Source: Calliopsis andreniformis
Taxonomy: Eukaryota > Arthropoda > Insecta > Hymenoptera > Andrenidae
NCBI RefSeq assembly: GCF_051401765.1
Contig: NW_027480422.1
Span: 15,084,001-15,148,000 of the forward strand
Direction: 5' to 3'
DNA length: 64,000 nt
Position numbers and translations under genes: made by a program. The stretch's first letter is position 1, and the number at the start of each line of letters is the position of its first letter. Below the pieces are notes generated by a model. That model was given only the letters and a program-made list of their open reading frames with translations. It did no database searches and had not been told where the DNA came from. Below, piece by piece: positions 11,126 to 24,000 of the stretch.

Positions 11126-13330
11126 GCGTTGACTTCTAAGGCCGTAGCTGTTTGATGTGTTGGAGCAATTCTCTAGAGTGAAGCCTAGGTTGCCAGGAAC
11201 GTAGATATGACCATATCTTTCACACTGTTTGCAATTATTCCTGTTATACGGTGGAAAAGCTGTTGTATTTATATTGTATTTACTGCTTCTGGCGTTGACT
11301 TCTAAGGCCATAGCTATTCGACGAGGTCGAGCAACGCCCTAGAGTGAAGCCTAGATTGCCCGGAACGTAAAAATGACCATTACCTTCACACTGTTTGCGA
11401 TTATTCATTTTATACGATGGTAAAACTGTTGTACTTATGTTGTGTTTTATTCTACTGGCGTTGAATTCTAAGTCCCTAGCTATTCGATCTGGTGGACCGA
11501 TGCTCTAGAGTGAAGCCTAGGTTACGCGGAACATAGAAATGACCAGTGCTTTCACACTGGTTGCAGCTTTCCAGTTATACGATGGAAAAACTGTTGCATT
11601 TTTATTGTATTTTATGCTTCAGGCGTTGTAATCAAAGTCCCTAACTAATCGATCTGGTGGAGCAACGCCCTGGAGTTAAGCCTAGGTTGCCCGGAACGTA
11701 GAAATGACCATAACTTTCACACTGGTTGCAATTATTCGTTTTATACAATGGAAAAACTATTCTATTTATTTCGTATTTTATGCTTCGGGCGTTGACATCT
11801 AAGGCCCTAACTATTCGATCTGGTGCAGCGACGCTCTAGAATGAAGCCTAGGTTGCCCGGAACGTAGAAATGACCAGTACCTTCACACTGCTTGCAATTA
11901 TACATTTTATACGATGGAAAAACTGTGGTACTGATGTTGTATTTTATTCTTCTGGCGTTGAATTCTAAGTCCATAGCTATTCGATCTGGTGGAGTTACGC
12001 CCTAGAGTGAAGCCTAGGTTACCCGGAACATAGAAATGACCAGTACTTTCACACTGGTTGCAGCTTTCCTGTTATACGATGGAAAAACTGTTGCATTTTT
12101 ATTGTATTTTATGCTTCTGGCGTTGTAATCAAAGTCCCTAACTATTCGATCTGGTGGAGCAACGCCCTGGAGTTAAGCCTAGGTTGCCCGGAACGTAGAA
12201 ATGACCATAACTTTCACACTGGTTGCAATTATTCGTTTTATACAATGGAAAAACTGTTCCATTTATTTTGTATTTTATGCTTCGGGCGTTTTCATCTAAG
12301 GCCCTAACTACTCGATCTGGTGCAGCAACGCTCTAAAGTGAAGCCTAGGTTGCCCGGAACGTAGAAATGACCATTACCTTCACACTGCTTGCAATTATAC
12401 ATTCTATACAATGGAAAAACTGTGGTACTTATGTTGTATTTTATTCTTCTGGCGTTGAATTCTAAGTCCATAGCTATTCGATCTGGTGGAGCTACGCCCT
12501 AGAGTGAAGCCTAGGTTACCCGGAACATAGAAATGACCAGTACTTTCACACTGGTTGCAGGTTTCCTGTTATACGATGGAAAAACTGTTGCATTTTTATT
12601 GTATTTTATGCTTCTGGCGTCGTATTCAAAGTCCCTATCTATTCGATCTGGTGGAGCAACGCCCTGGAGTTAAGCCTAGGTTGCCGGAACGTAGAAATGA
12701 CCATTACCTTCACACTGCTTGCTGTTATACATTTTATACGATGGAAAAACTGTTGTACATATGTTGTATTATATTCTTCTGGCGCTGAATTCTAAGTCCC
12801 TAGCTATTCGATCTGGTGGAGCAACGCCCTAGAGTGAAGCCTAGGTTACCGGGAACATAGAAATGACCTGTACTTTCACACTGGTTGCAGTTATTCCTGT
12901 TATACGATGGAAAAACTGTTGCATTTTTATTGTATTTTATGCCTCTGGTGTTGACTTCTAAGTCCCTAGCTATTCGATCTGGTAGAGCAACGCCCTGGAG
13001 TTAAGCCTAGGTTGCCCAGAACGCAGAAATGACCATTACCTTCACACTGTTTGCGATTATTCATTTTATACGATGGTAAAACTGTTGTACTTATGTTGTA
13101 TTTTATTCTTCTGGCGTTGAATTCTAAGAACCTAGCAATTCGATCTGGTGGAGCAACGCTCTAGAGTGAAGCCTAGGTTCCCCGGAACATAGAAATGACC
13201 AGTACTTTCACACTGGTTACAGCTTTCCTGTTATACGATGGAAAAACTGTTGCATTTTTATTGTATTTTATGCTTCTGGCGTTGTATTCAAAGTCCCTAG
13301 CTATTCGATCTGGTGGAGCAACGCCCTAGA
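11126..13330 (+). repeat. Local 3-monomer (497-bp) higher-order repeat
   Basis: A trimer of distinct monomers cycles here. The first has GACCAGTACTTTCAC with the shortened word GCAGCTTTCC and GTTGTAATCAAAGTCC. The second has CATAACTTTCACAC and TTATACAATGG. The third has TATACATTTTATACGATGG and the EcoRI-bearing word GTTGAATTCTAAG. The first member starts its GACC at 11,541, 12,038 and 12,535 (steps of 497 = 3 x 166 minus 1, from the one-base-shorter member). At 12,865 and 13,197 the spacing drops to about two monomers (330 and 332), so the trimer decays to a dimer on the right. Confidence 0.88.
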
Positions 13331-14015
13331 GTGAAGCCTAGGTTGCCCGGAACGTAGAAATGACCATTACTTTCACACTGGTTGCAATTATTCCTGTAAT
13401 ACGATCTACAAACAGTTGGATTTTATTGTACTTTAAGCTTCTGGCGTTGAACTCTTAGGCCCTAACTATTGGGTCTGCTGGACCAACGCCCCAGAGTGAA
13501 GCCTAGGATACCCGGAGCGCAGAAATGGCCATTACTTTCAGACTGGTTGCAATTATTCGTTTTATACGATGGAAAAACTGATGTACTTATATTGTATTTT
13601 ATGCGTCTGGCGTTGCCTTCTTAGGCCCCAACTATTGGATCTGTTGGAGCAACGACCTAGGGTGAAGCCTAGATTTCCCGGAACGTATAAATGATAATAA
13701 CTTACATACTGATTGCAATTATTCGTTTTATACGATGGAAACGCTGTTGTATTTCCATTGTATTTTATGCTTCTGGCGTTGACTTGTTAGGCCCTGACTA
13801 TTCGAACTGGTGGAGCAACGGCCTAGAGAGAAGCCCAGATTGCCCGGAACGTAGAAATGACCATTACCTTCAGGCTTGATGCAATTGCTGCTGTTATACG
13901 ATGAAAAAACTGTTGTACTTTATTGTATTTTATGCTTCAGGCGTTGACTTCTAAGACCCTAGCTATACGGTCTGGTGGAGCGACGCCCTAGAGTGAAGCC
14001 TAGGTTGCCCGGAAC
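13331..14015 (+). repeat. 4-monomer block shared with 25,441-26,100
   Basis: Four monomers marked by ACGATCTACAAACAGTTGG, GGCGTTGAACTCTTAGG and GGGTCTGCTGGACC. They recur at about 25,441-26,100 at offset 12,110, falling to 12,109 after a one-base loss near 25,875 (TATTTTTGC instead of TATTTTATGC). The marker monomer recurs once more just downstream at 14,063, 662 bp from 13,401, so the block had also begun to duplicate locally. Two open frames in it are satellite shadows. Confidence 0.9.
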
Positions 14016-15350
14016 GTAGAAATGACCATTACTTTCACACTGGTTGCTATTACTCCTGTTATACGATCTACAAACAGTTGGATTTTATTGTACTTTAAGC
14101 TTCTGGCGTTGAACTCTTAGCCCCTAACTATTGGGTCTGCTGGACCAACGCCCCAGAGTGAAGCCTAGGATGCACGGAGCGCAGAAATGGCCATTACTTT
14201 CAGACTGGTTGCAATTATTCCTGTTATACGATAGAAAAACTGTTGTATTTCTATTGTATTTTATGCTTCTGGCGTTGACTTCTTAGGCCCTAACTATTCG
14301 ATCTGGTGAAACAACGCCCTATAGTGAAGACGAGGTTACCCGGAACGTAGAAATGACCATCACTTTCACACTGGTTGCAATTATTCCTGTTATACGATAG
14401 AAAAACTGTTGTATCTATTTTGTATTTTATGCTTGTGGAGTTGACTTCTTAGGTCCTAACTATTGGATCTGGTGGCGCAACGCGCTAGGGTGAAGCCTAG
14501 GTTGCCCGGAACGTAGATATGACCATAACTATCATACTGATTGCAATTATTCGTTTTATACGATGGAGAAGCTGTTGTATTTATATTGTATTTTAACCTT
14601 CTGGCGTTGACTTCTAAGGCCGTAGCTATACGATGTGGTGCAGCAACGCCCTAGAGTGACACCTAGGTTGCCCGTATCGTAGAAATGACCATATCTTTCA
14701 CACTGGTTGCAATTATTCGTTCTATACAATGGAAAAACTGTTCTATTTATTTTGTATTTCATGCTTCGGGCGTTCACTTCTAAGTCCCTAACTATCTCGA
14801 GCTGGTGGAGCAACGCCCTACAGTTAAGCCTAGGTTGACCGGAACGTAGAAATGACATTTGCTTTCACACTGTTTGCAAATATACATTATATACGATGGA
14901 AAAGCTCTTGTATTTATAGTGTATTTTATGCTTCTGGCGGTGACTTCTTAGGCCCTAACTATTCGATCTGGTGGAACAACGCCCTAGAGTGAAGCCTAGG
15001 TTTACCGGAACGTAGAAATGACCTTTACTTTCACACTGTTTGCAATTATTCCTTTTATACGATGGAAAAACTGTTGTATTGTTATTGTATTTTATTAGTC
15101 TGGCGTTGATTTCTAAGGGCCCAACTATTCGACCTGGTGGAGCAACGCCCTAGTGTGAAGCCTAGGTTGCCCGGAACGTAGAAATGACCATTACTTCCAC
15201 ACTGTTTGCAATTATTCTTATTATACGGTGGAAAAGCTGTTGTATTTATATTTCATTTTATGCCTCTGGCGTTGACTCCTAAGGCCGTAGCTATTCGATG
15301 TGGTGGAGCAACGCCCTAGAGTGAAGCCTAGGTTGCCCGGAACGTAGAAA
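14016..15350 (+). repeat. Mixed monomers
   Basis: About eight monomers, starting with the second copy of the ACGATCTACA monomer (14,063) and running into monomers with GTATTTATATTGTATTTTAACC and GTATTTATATTTCATTTT words. I found no long near-identical partner for most of this stretch, so these are either older monomers or members of a unit lying outside the window. Nothing but satellite is visible. Confidence 0.75.
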
Positions 15351-15976
15351 TGACCATGTCTTTCACACTGGTTGCAATTATTCCTGTTATACGATGGAAA
15401 AACTGTTGTATTTATATTATATTTTATGCTTCAGACGTTGACTTCTAAGGCCGTAGCTATTCGATGTGGTGGAGAAACGCCCTAGACTCAAGCCTAGGTT
15501 GCCCGGTATGTAGAAATGACCATTACCTCCACACTGTTTGCAATTATTCATTTTATACAATGGTAAAACTGTTGTATTTATATAGTTTTCTATAGTTATG
15601 GCGTTGACTTCTAAGGCCGTAGCTATTCGATGTGGTGAAGCAATGCCCTAGAGTGAAGCCTCGGATGCCCGCAACGTAGAAATGACCTATCTTTCACACT
15701 GTTTGCAATTATTCCTGTTATACGATTGAAAAACTGTTGTATTTATATTGTATTTTATGCTTCTGGCGTTGACTTCTAAGGCCGCAGCTATTCGATGTGG
15801 TGGAGCAATGCCCTAGAGTGAAGCCTAGGATGCCCGGAACATAGAAATGACCATACCTTTCACACTGGTTGCAATTATCCCTGTTATACGATGGAAAAGC
15901 TGTTGTATTTGTATTGTATTTTATGCTTCTGGCGTAGACTTCTTAGGCCCTAACTCTTCGATCTGGTGGAACGACG
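15351..15976 (+). repeat. Diverged start of first 30-mer unit
   Basis: Aligns with 20,329-20,954 at offset 4,978, but with clearly more differences than the rest of the unit: TTCCTGTTATAC versus TTCCTTTTATAC, GGTATGTAG versus GGAATGTAG, GTTTTCTATAG versus GTTTTTTATAG, and ACGATGGAAAAG versus ACGAAGGAAAAG. The sharp change from several percent divergence to near identity at 15,977 marks a conversion or crossover boundary. Confidence 0.8.
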
Positions 15977-18900
15977 CCCTAGAGTGAAGCCTAGGTTGCC
16001 CGTATCGTAGAAATGACCATATCTTTCACACTGGTTGCAATTATTCCTGTTATACGATGGAAAAACTGTTGTATTTCTATTGTATTTTATGCTTCTGGCG
16101 TTGACTTCTTAGGCCCTAACTATTCGATCTGGTGAAGCAACGCCCTAGAGAGAAGCCTATGTTGCCCGGAACGTAGAAATGACCGTTACTATCAGACTGG
16201 TTGCAATTATTCGTTTTATACGATGGAAAGACTGTTGTATTTATATTGTATTTTATAGTTATGGCGTTGTCTTCCAGGGACGTAGCTATTCGATGTGGTT
16301 GAGCAACGCCCTAGAGTGAAGCCTAGGTTGCCCGGAGCGTAGAAATGACCATAGTTTTCATACTGGTTGCAATTATTCGTTTTATACGATGGAAAAACTG
16401 TTGTATTTATTTTGTATTTGGTGCTCCTGGCGTTGACTTCTTAGGCCCTAGCTATTGGATCTGGTGGACCAACGCCCTAGAGTGAAGCCTAGGTTGCCCG
16501 GAACGTAGAAATGGCCATAACATGCATACCGGTTGCAATTATTCGTTTTATACGATGGAAAAACTGCTGTATTTTTATTTTATTTTACGATTCTAGCGTT
16601 GACTTCTAAGGCCCTAGCTATTCGATCTCGTGGAGCAGCGCCCTAGAGTGAAGCCTAGGTTGCCCGGAACGTAGAAATGACCATTACTTTCACTCTGGTT
16701 GCAATTATTCCTGTTATACGATGAAAAAATTGTTCTATTTTTATTGTATTATACGCTTCAGGCGTTGACTTCTAAGGCCGTAGCTAATCGATGTGGTGGG
16801 GCAACGCCCTGGAGTGAAGCCTAGGTTGCGCGGAACGTAGAAATGCCCATTTCTTTCACGCTGGTTGCAATTATTCCTTTTATACGATGGAATAACTGCT
16901 CTATTTTTAATTCATTTTATTCTTCTGGCGTTGACTTCTAAGGCCCTAGCTATTCGATCTGGTGGACCAACGCCCTAGGGTGAAGCCTAGGTTGTCCGGA
17001 ACGTAGAAATGGCCATCACCTTCACTCTGGTTGCAATTACTCCTGTTATACGATGGGAAAACTAGTGTATTTATATTGAATTTTAAGCTTCAGGCGTTGA
17101 CTTCCAAGGCCGTAGCTATTCGATGTGGTGGAGCAACGCCCTAGGGTGAAGCCTAGGTTGCCCGGAACGTAGAAATGACCATATCTTTCACACTGGTTGC
17201 AATTATTCGTTTTATACGATGGAAAAGCTGTTGTATTTCTATTGTATTCTATGCTTCTGGCGTTGACTTCTAAGGCCCTATGTTTTCGATCTGGAGGAGC
17301 AATGCCTCAGTCTTAAGTCTAGGATGCCCGGAACGTAGAAGTGGCCGTTACTTAAACACTGGTTGCAATTATTCATTTTATACGATAGAAGAACTGTTGT
17401 ACATATATCGTATTTTACGCTTCTGGCGTTGACTTCTAAGTCCCTAGCTATTCGATCTGGTGGAGCAACGCCTTAGAGTGATGCCTAGATTGCCCGGAAC
17501 GTAGAAATGACGATAGCTTTCATACTGGTTGCAATTATTCGTTTTATACGATGGAAAAACTATTGTATTTATTTTGTATTTGGTGCTCCTGGCGTTGACT
17601 TCTTAGGCCCTAACTATTGGATCTGGACGAACAACGCTCTAGAGTGAAGCCTAGGTTTCCCGGAACGTAGAAATGACTATAACATTCATACTGGTTGCAA
17701 CTATTCGTTTTATACGATGGAAAATCTGTTGTATTTATTTTATTTTATGCTTCTGGCGCTGACTTCTAAGACCCTAGCTATTCGATCTGGTGGAGCAACG
17801 CGCTAGAGTGAAGCATAGGTTTCCCGGAACGTAGAAATGACCATAACACTCATACTGGTTGCAATTATTCGTTTTATACGATGGAAAATCTGTTGTATTT
17901 TTGTTTTATTTTATGCTTCTGGCGCTGACTTCTAAGACCCTAGCTATTCGATCTGGTGGAGCAACGCCCTAGAGCGAAGCCTAGGTTGCCCGGAATGTAG
18001 AAATGACCATCGCTTTGACACTGGTTGCAATTATTCTTGTTATACGATGGAAAAACTGTTGTATTTATTTTGAATTTTAAGCTTCAGGCGTTGACTTCCA
18101 AGGCCGTAGCTATTCGGTGTGGTGGAGCAACGCCCTGGAGTGAAGCCTAGGTTGCCAGGAACGTAGAAATGACCATTACTTCCACAGTGTTTGCAATTAT
18201 TCATACTATACAGTGGAAAAACTGTTGTATTTATATTGTATTTTATGCTTCTGGCATTGACTTCTAGGGCCCTAACTATTCGTTGTGGTGGAGCAACGCC
18301 CTAGAGTGAAGCCTAGGTTGCCCGGAACGTAGAAGTGACCATTACTTCCACACTGGTTGCAATTATTCCTTTTATACGATGGAAAAACTGTTGTATTTAT
18401 ATTATATTTTATGCTTCAGACGTTGACTTCTAAGGCCGTAGCTATTCGATGTGGTGGAGAAACGCCATAGACTCAAGCCTAGGTGGCCCGGAATGTAGAA
18501 ATGACCATTACCTCCACACTGTTTGCAATTACTCATTTTATACAATGGAAAAACTGTTGTATTTATATAGTTTTTTATAGTTATGGCGTTGACTTCTAAG
18601 GCCGTAGCTATTCGATGTGGTGGAGCAATGCCCTAGAGTGAAGCCTCAGATGCCCGCAACGTAGAAATGACCATTTCTTTCACACTGTTTGCAATTATTC
18701 CTGTTATACGATTGAAAAACTGCTGTATTTATATTGTATTTTACGCTTCTGGCGTTGACTTCTAAGGCCGCAGCTATTCGATGTGGTGGAGCAATGCCCT
18801 AGAGTGAAGCCTAGGATGCCCGGAACGCAGAAATGACCATACCTTTCACACTGGTTGCAATTATCCCTGTTATACGAAGGAAAAGCTGTTGTATTTGTAT

Positions 18901-20288
18901 TGTATTACATGCTTCTGGCGTAGACTTCTTAGGCCCTAACTATTCGACCTGGTGGAACGACACCCTAGAGTGAAGCCTAGGTTGCCCGTATCGTAGAAAT
19001 GACCATATCTTTCACACTGGTTGCAATTATTCCTGTTATACGATGGAAAAACTGTTGTATTTCTATTGTATTTTATGCTTCTGGCGTTGACATCTTAGGC
19101 CCTAACTATTCGATCTGGTGAAGCAACGCCCTAGAGAGACGCCTAGGATGCCCGGAACGTAGAAATGACCGTAACTATCAGACTGGTTGCAATTATTCGT
19201 TTTATACGATGGAAAGACTGTTGTATTTATATTGTATTTTATAGTTATGGCGTTGTCTTCCAGGGACGTAGCTATTCGATGTGGTTGAGCAACGCCCTAG
19301 AGTGAAGCCTAGGTTGCCCGGAACGTAGAAATGACCATAGTTTTAATACTGGTTGCAATTATTCGTTTTAAACGATAGAAAAACTGTTGTATTTATTTTG
19401 TATTTGGTGCTCCTGGCGTTGACTTCTTAGGCCCTAGCTATTGGATCTGGTGGACCAACGCCCTAGAGTGAAGCCTAGGTCGCCAGAAACGTAGAAATGA
19501 CCATTACTTTCACACTGGTTGGAATTATTCATGTTATACGATGGAAAAGCTGTTGTATCTATTTTGTATTTTATGCTTCTGGCGTTGACTTCTTAGGTCC
19601 TAACTATTGGTTCTGGTGGAGCAACGCCCTAGAGTGAAGCCTAGGTTGCCCGGGACGTAGAAATGACCATCACCTTCACTCTGGTTGCAATTATTCCTGC
19701 TATACGATGGAAAAACTGTTGTATTTATATTATATTTCATGCTTCAGGCGTTGACTTCTAAGGCCGTAGATATTCGATGTGGTGGACCAACGCCCTAGAG
19801 TGAAGCCTAGGTTGCCCGGAACGTAAAAATGACCATTAGTTCCACACTGTTTGCAATTATTCATATTATACAGTGGAAAAACTGTTGTATTTATATTGCA
19901 TTTTATGCTTCTGGCATTGACTTCTAAGGCCCTATCTATTCGATGTGGTGGAGCAACGCCCTAGGGTGAAGCCTAGGTTGCCCGGAACGTAGAAATGACC
20001 ATAGCTTTCACACTGGTTGCAATTATTCCTGTTATACAAGGGAAAAAATGTTGTATTTATATTGTATTTTATGCTTCTGGCGTTGACTTCCTAGGCTCTA
20101 ACTATTCCATCTGGTGGTGTTACGCCCTAGAGTGAAGCCTAGGTTGCCCGGAACGTAGAAATGATCATTACTTTCACACTGGTTGTAATTATTCCTGTTA
20201 TACGATGGACAAACTGTTGGATTTTTATTGTACGTTATGCTTCTGGCGTTGACTTCTTAGGCCCTAGCTATTGGATCTCGTGGAGCAA
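15977..20288 (+). repeat. 30-monomer higher-order unit, copy 1 (4.3-kb identical part)
   Basis: Matches 20,955-25,266 at a constant offset of 4,978 bp (30 x 166 minus 2). I noted one difference, T at 17,284 versus A at 22,262. Marker words shared by the two copies include GGAGCGTAG (16,333 and 21,311), CTATTTTTAATTCATTTTA and TTAATACTGG. The left boundary is the G/A difference at 15,976 versus 20,954. Inside lies an 804-bp block (18,288-19,091) that is also duplicated at 20,280-21,083. Confidence 0.92.
18288..19091 (+). repeat. 804-bp nested block, copy 1 of 3
   Basis: Identical as far as I could read to 20,280-21,083 at an offset of exactly 1,992 bp (12 x 166), and present again about 23,266-24,069 as part of the second 30-mer copy. 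It is bounded by a G/C difference at 18,287 versus 20,279 and an A/T difference at 19,092 versus 21,084. It holds the AGAAACGCC monomer, the TTTTTTATAGTTATGG monomer and the ACGAAGGAAAAG monomer. Confidence 0.9.
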
Positions 20289-21083
20289 CGCCCTAGAGTG
20301 AAGCCTAGGTTGCCCGGAACGTAGAAGTGACCATTACTTCCACACTGGTTGCAATTATTCCTTTTATACGATGGAAAAACTGTTGTATTTATATTATATT
20401 TTATGCTTCAGACGTTGACTTCTAAGGCCGTAGCTATTCGATGTGGTGGAGAAACGCCATAGACTCAAGCCTAGGTGGCCCGGAATGTAGAAATGACCAT
20501 TACCTCCACACTGTTTGCAATTACTCATTTTATACAATGGAAAAACTGTTGTATTTATATAGTTTTTTATAGTTATGGCGTTGACTTCTAAGGCCGTAGC
20601 TATTCGATGTGGTGGAGCAATGCCCTAGAGTGAAGCCTCAGATGCCCGCAACGTAGAAATGACCATTTCTTTCACACTGTTTGCAATTATTCCTGTTATA
20701 CGATTGAAAAACTGCTGTATTTATATTGTATTTTACGCTTCTGGCGTTGACTTCTAAGGCCGCAGCTATTCGATGTGGTGGAGCAATGCCCTAGAGTGAA
20801 GCCTAGGATGCCCGGAACGCAGAAATGACCATACCTTTCACACTGGTTGCAATTATCCCTGTTATACGAAGGAAAAGCTGTTGTATTTGTATTGTATTAC
20901 ATGCTTCTGGCGTAGACTTCTTAGGCCCTAACTATTCGACCTGGTGGAACGACACCCTAGAGTGAAGCCTAGGTTGCCCGTATCGTAGAAATGACCATAT
21001 CTTTCACACTGGTTGCAATTATTCCTGTTATACGATGGAAAAACTGTTGTATTTCTATTGTATTTTATGCTTCTGGCGTTGAC
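20280..21083 (+). repeat. 804-bp nested block, copy 2, at the junction of the two 30-mers
   Basis: This copy supplies the start of the second 30-monomer unit. It is much closer to 18,288-19,091 (no difference seen) than to the positionally equivalent 15,351-15,976. The second unit was therefore probably joined by exchange inside this block rather than by copying unit 1 from its own start. All three copies of the block keep one orientation and register. Confidence 0.85.
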
Positions 21084-24000
21084 TTCTTAGGCCCTAACTA
21101 TTCGATCTGGTGAAGCAACGCCCTAGAGAGAAGCCTATGTTGCCCGGAACGTAGAAATGACCGTTACTATCAGACTGGTTGCAATTATTCGTTTTATACG
21201 ATGGAAAGACTGTTGTATTTATATTGTATTTTATAGTTATGGCGTTGTCTTCCAGGGACGTAGCTATTCGATGTGGTTGAGCAACGCCCTAGAGTGAAGC
21301 CTAGGTTGCCCGGAGCGTAGAAATGACCATAGTTTTCATACTGGTTGCAATTATTCGTTTTATACGATGGAAAAACTGTTGTATTTATTTTGTATTTGGT
21401 GCTCCTGGCGTTGACTTCTTAGGCCCTAGCTATTGGATCTGGTGGACCAACGCCCTAGAGTGAAGCCTAGGTTGCCCGGAACGTAGAAATGGCCATAACA
21501 TGCATACCGGTTGCAATTATTCGTTTTATACGATGGAAAAACTGCTGTATTTTTATTTTATTTTACGATTCTAGCGTTGACTTCTAAGGCCCTAGCTATT
21601 CGATCTCGTGGAGCAGCGCCCTAGAGTGAAGCCTAGGTTGCCCGGAACGTAGAAATGACCATTACTTTCACTCTGGTTGCAATTATTCCTGTTATACGAT
21701 GAAAAAATTGTTCTATTTTTATTGTATTATACGCTTCAGGCGTTGACTTCTAAGGCCGTAGCTAATCGATGTGGTGGGGCAACGCCCTGGAGTGAAGCCT
21801 AGGTTGCGCGGAACGTAGAAATGCCCATTTCTTTCACGCTGGTTGCAATTATTCCTTTTATACGATGGAATAACTGCTCTATTTTTAATTCATTTTATTC
21901 TTCTGGCGTTGACTTCTAAGGCCCTAGCTATTCGATCTGGTGGACCAACGCCCTAGGGTGAAGCCTAGGTTGTCCGGAACGTAGAAATGGCCATCACCTT
22001 CACTCTGGTTGCAATTACTCCTGTTATACGATGGGAAAACTAGTGTATTTATATTGAATTTTAAGCTTCAGGCGTTGACTTCCAAGGCCGTAGCTATTCG
22101 ATGTGGTGGAGCAACGCCCTAGGGTGAAGCCTAGGTTGCCCGGAACGTAGAAATGACCATATCTTTCACACTGGTTGCAATTATTCGTTTTATACGATGG
22201 AAAAGCTGTTGTATTTCTATTGTATTCTATGCTTCTGGCGTTGACTTCTAAGGCCCTATGTATTCGATCTGGAGGAGCAATGCCTCAGTCTTAAGTCTAG
22301 GATGCCCGGAACGTAGAAGTGGCCGTTACTTAAACACTGGTTGCAATTATTCATTTTATACGATAGAAGAACTGTTGTACATATATCGTATTTTACGCTT
22401 CTGGCGTTGACTTCTAAGTCCCTAGCTATTCGATCTGGTGGAGCAACGCCTTAGAGTGATGCCTAGATTGCCCGGAACGTAGAAATGACGATAGCTTTCA
22501 TACTGGTTGCAATTATTCGTTTTATACGATGGAAAAACTATTGTATTTATTTTGTATTTGGTGCTCCTGGCGTTGACTTCTTAGGCCCTAACTATTGGAT
22601 CTGGACGAACAACGCTCTAGAGTGAAGCCTAGGTTTCCCGGAACGTAGAAATGACTATAACATTCATACTGGTTGCAACTATTCGTTTTATACGATGGAA
22701 AATCTGTTGTATTTATTTTATTTTATGCTTCTGGCGCTGACTTCTAAGACCCTAGCTATTCGATCTGGTGGAGCAACGCGCTAGAGTGAAGCATAGGTTT
22801 CCCGGAACGTAGAAATGACCATAACACTCATACTGGTTGCAATTATTCGTTTTATACGATGGAAAATCTGTTGTATTTTTGTTTTATTTTATGCTTCTGG
22901 CGCTGACTTCTAAGACCCTAGCTATTCGATCTGGTGGAGCAACGCCCTAGAGCGAAGCCTAGGTTGCCCGGAATGTAGAAATGACCATCGCTTTGACACT
23001 GGTTGCAATTATTCTTGTTATACGATGGAAAAACTGTTGTATTTATTTTGAATTTTAAGCTTCAGGCGTTGACTTCCAAGGCCGTAGCTATTCGGTGTGG
23101 TGGAGCAACGCCCTGGAGTGAAGCCTAGGTTGCCAGGAACGTAGAAATGACCATTACTTCCACAGTGTTTGCAATTATTCATACTATACAGTGGAAAAAC
23201 TGTTGTATTTATATTGTATTTTATGCTTCTGGCATTGACTTCTAGGGCCCTAACTATTCGTTGTGGTGGAGCAACGCCCTAGAGTGAAGCCTAGGTTGCC
23301 CGGAACGTAGAAGTGACCATTACTTCCACACTGGTTGCAATTATTCCTTTTATACGATGGAAAAACTGTTGTATTTATATTATATTTTATGCTTCAGACG
23401 TTGACTTCTAAGGCCGTAGCTATTCGATGTGGTGGAGAAACGCCATAGACTCAAGCCTAGGTGGCCCGGAATGTAGAAATGACCATTACCTCCACACTGT
23501 TTGCAATTACTCATTTTATACAATGGAAAAACTGTTGTATTTATATAGTTTTTTATAGTTATGGCGTTGACTTCTAAGGCCGTAGCTATTCGATGTGGTG
23601 GAGCAATGCCCTAGAGTGAAGCCTCAGATGCCCGCAACGTAGAAATGACCATTTCTTTCACACTGTTTGCAATTATTCCTGTTATACGATTGAAAAACTG
23701 CTGTATTTATATTGTATTTTACGCTTCTGGCGTTGACTTCTAAGGCCGCAGCTATTCGATGTGGTGGAGCAATGCCCTAGAGTGAAGCCTAGGATGCCCG
23801 GAACGCAGAAATGACCATACCTTTCACACTGGTTGCAATTATCCCTGTTATACGAAGGAAAAGCTGTTGTATTTGTATTGTATTACATGCTTCTGGCGTA
23901 GACTTCTTAGGCCCTAACTATTCGACCTGGTGGAACGACACCCTAGAGTGAAGCCTAGGTTGCCCGTATCGTAGAAATGACCATATCTTTCACACTGGTT

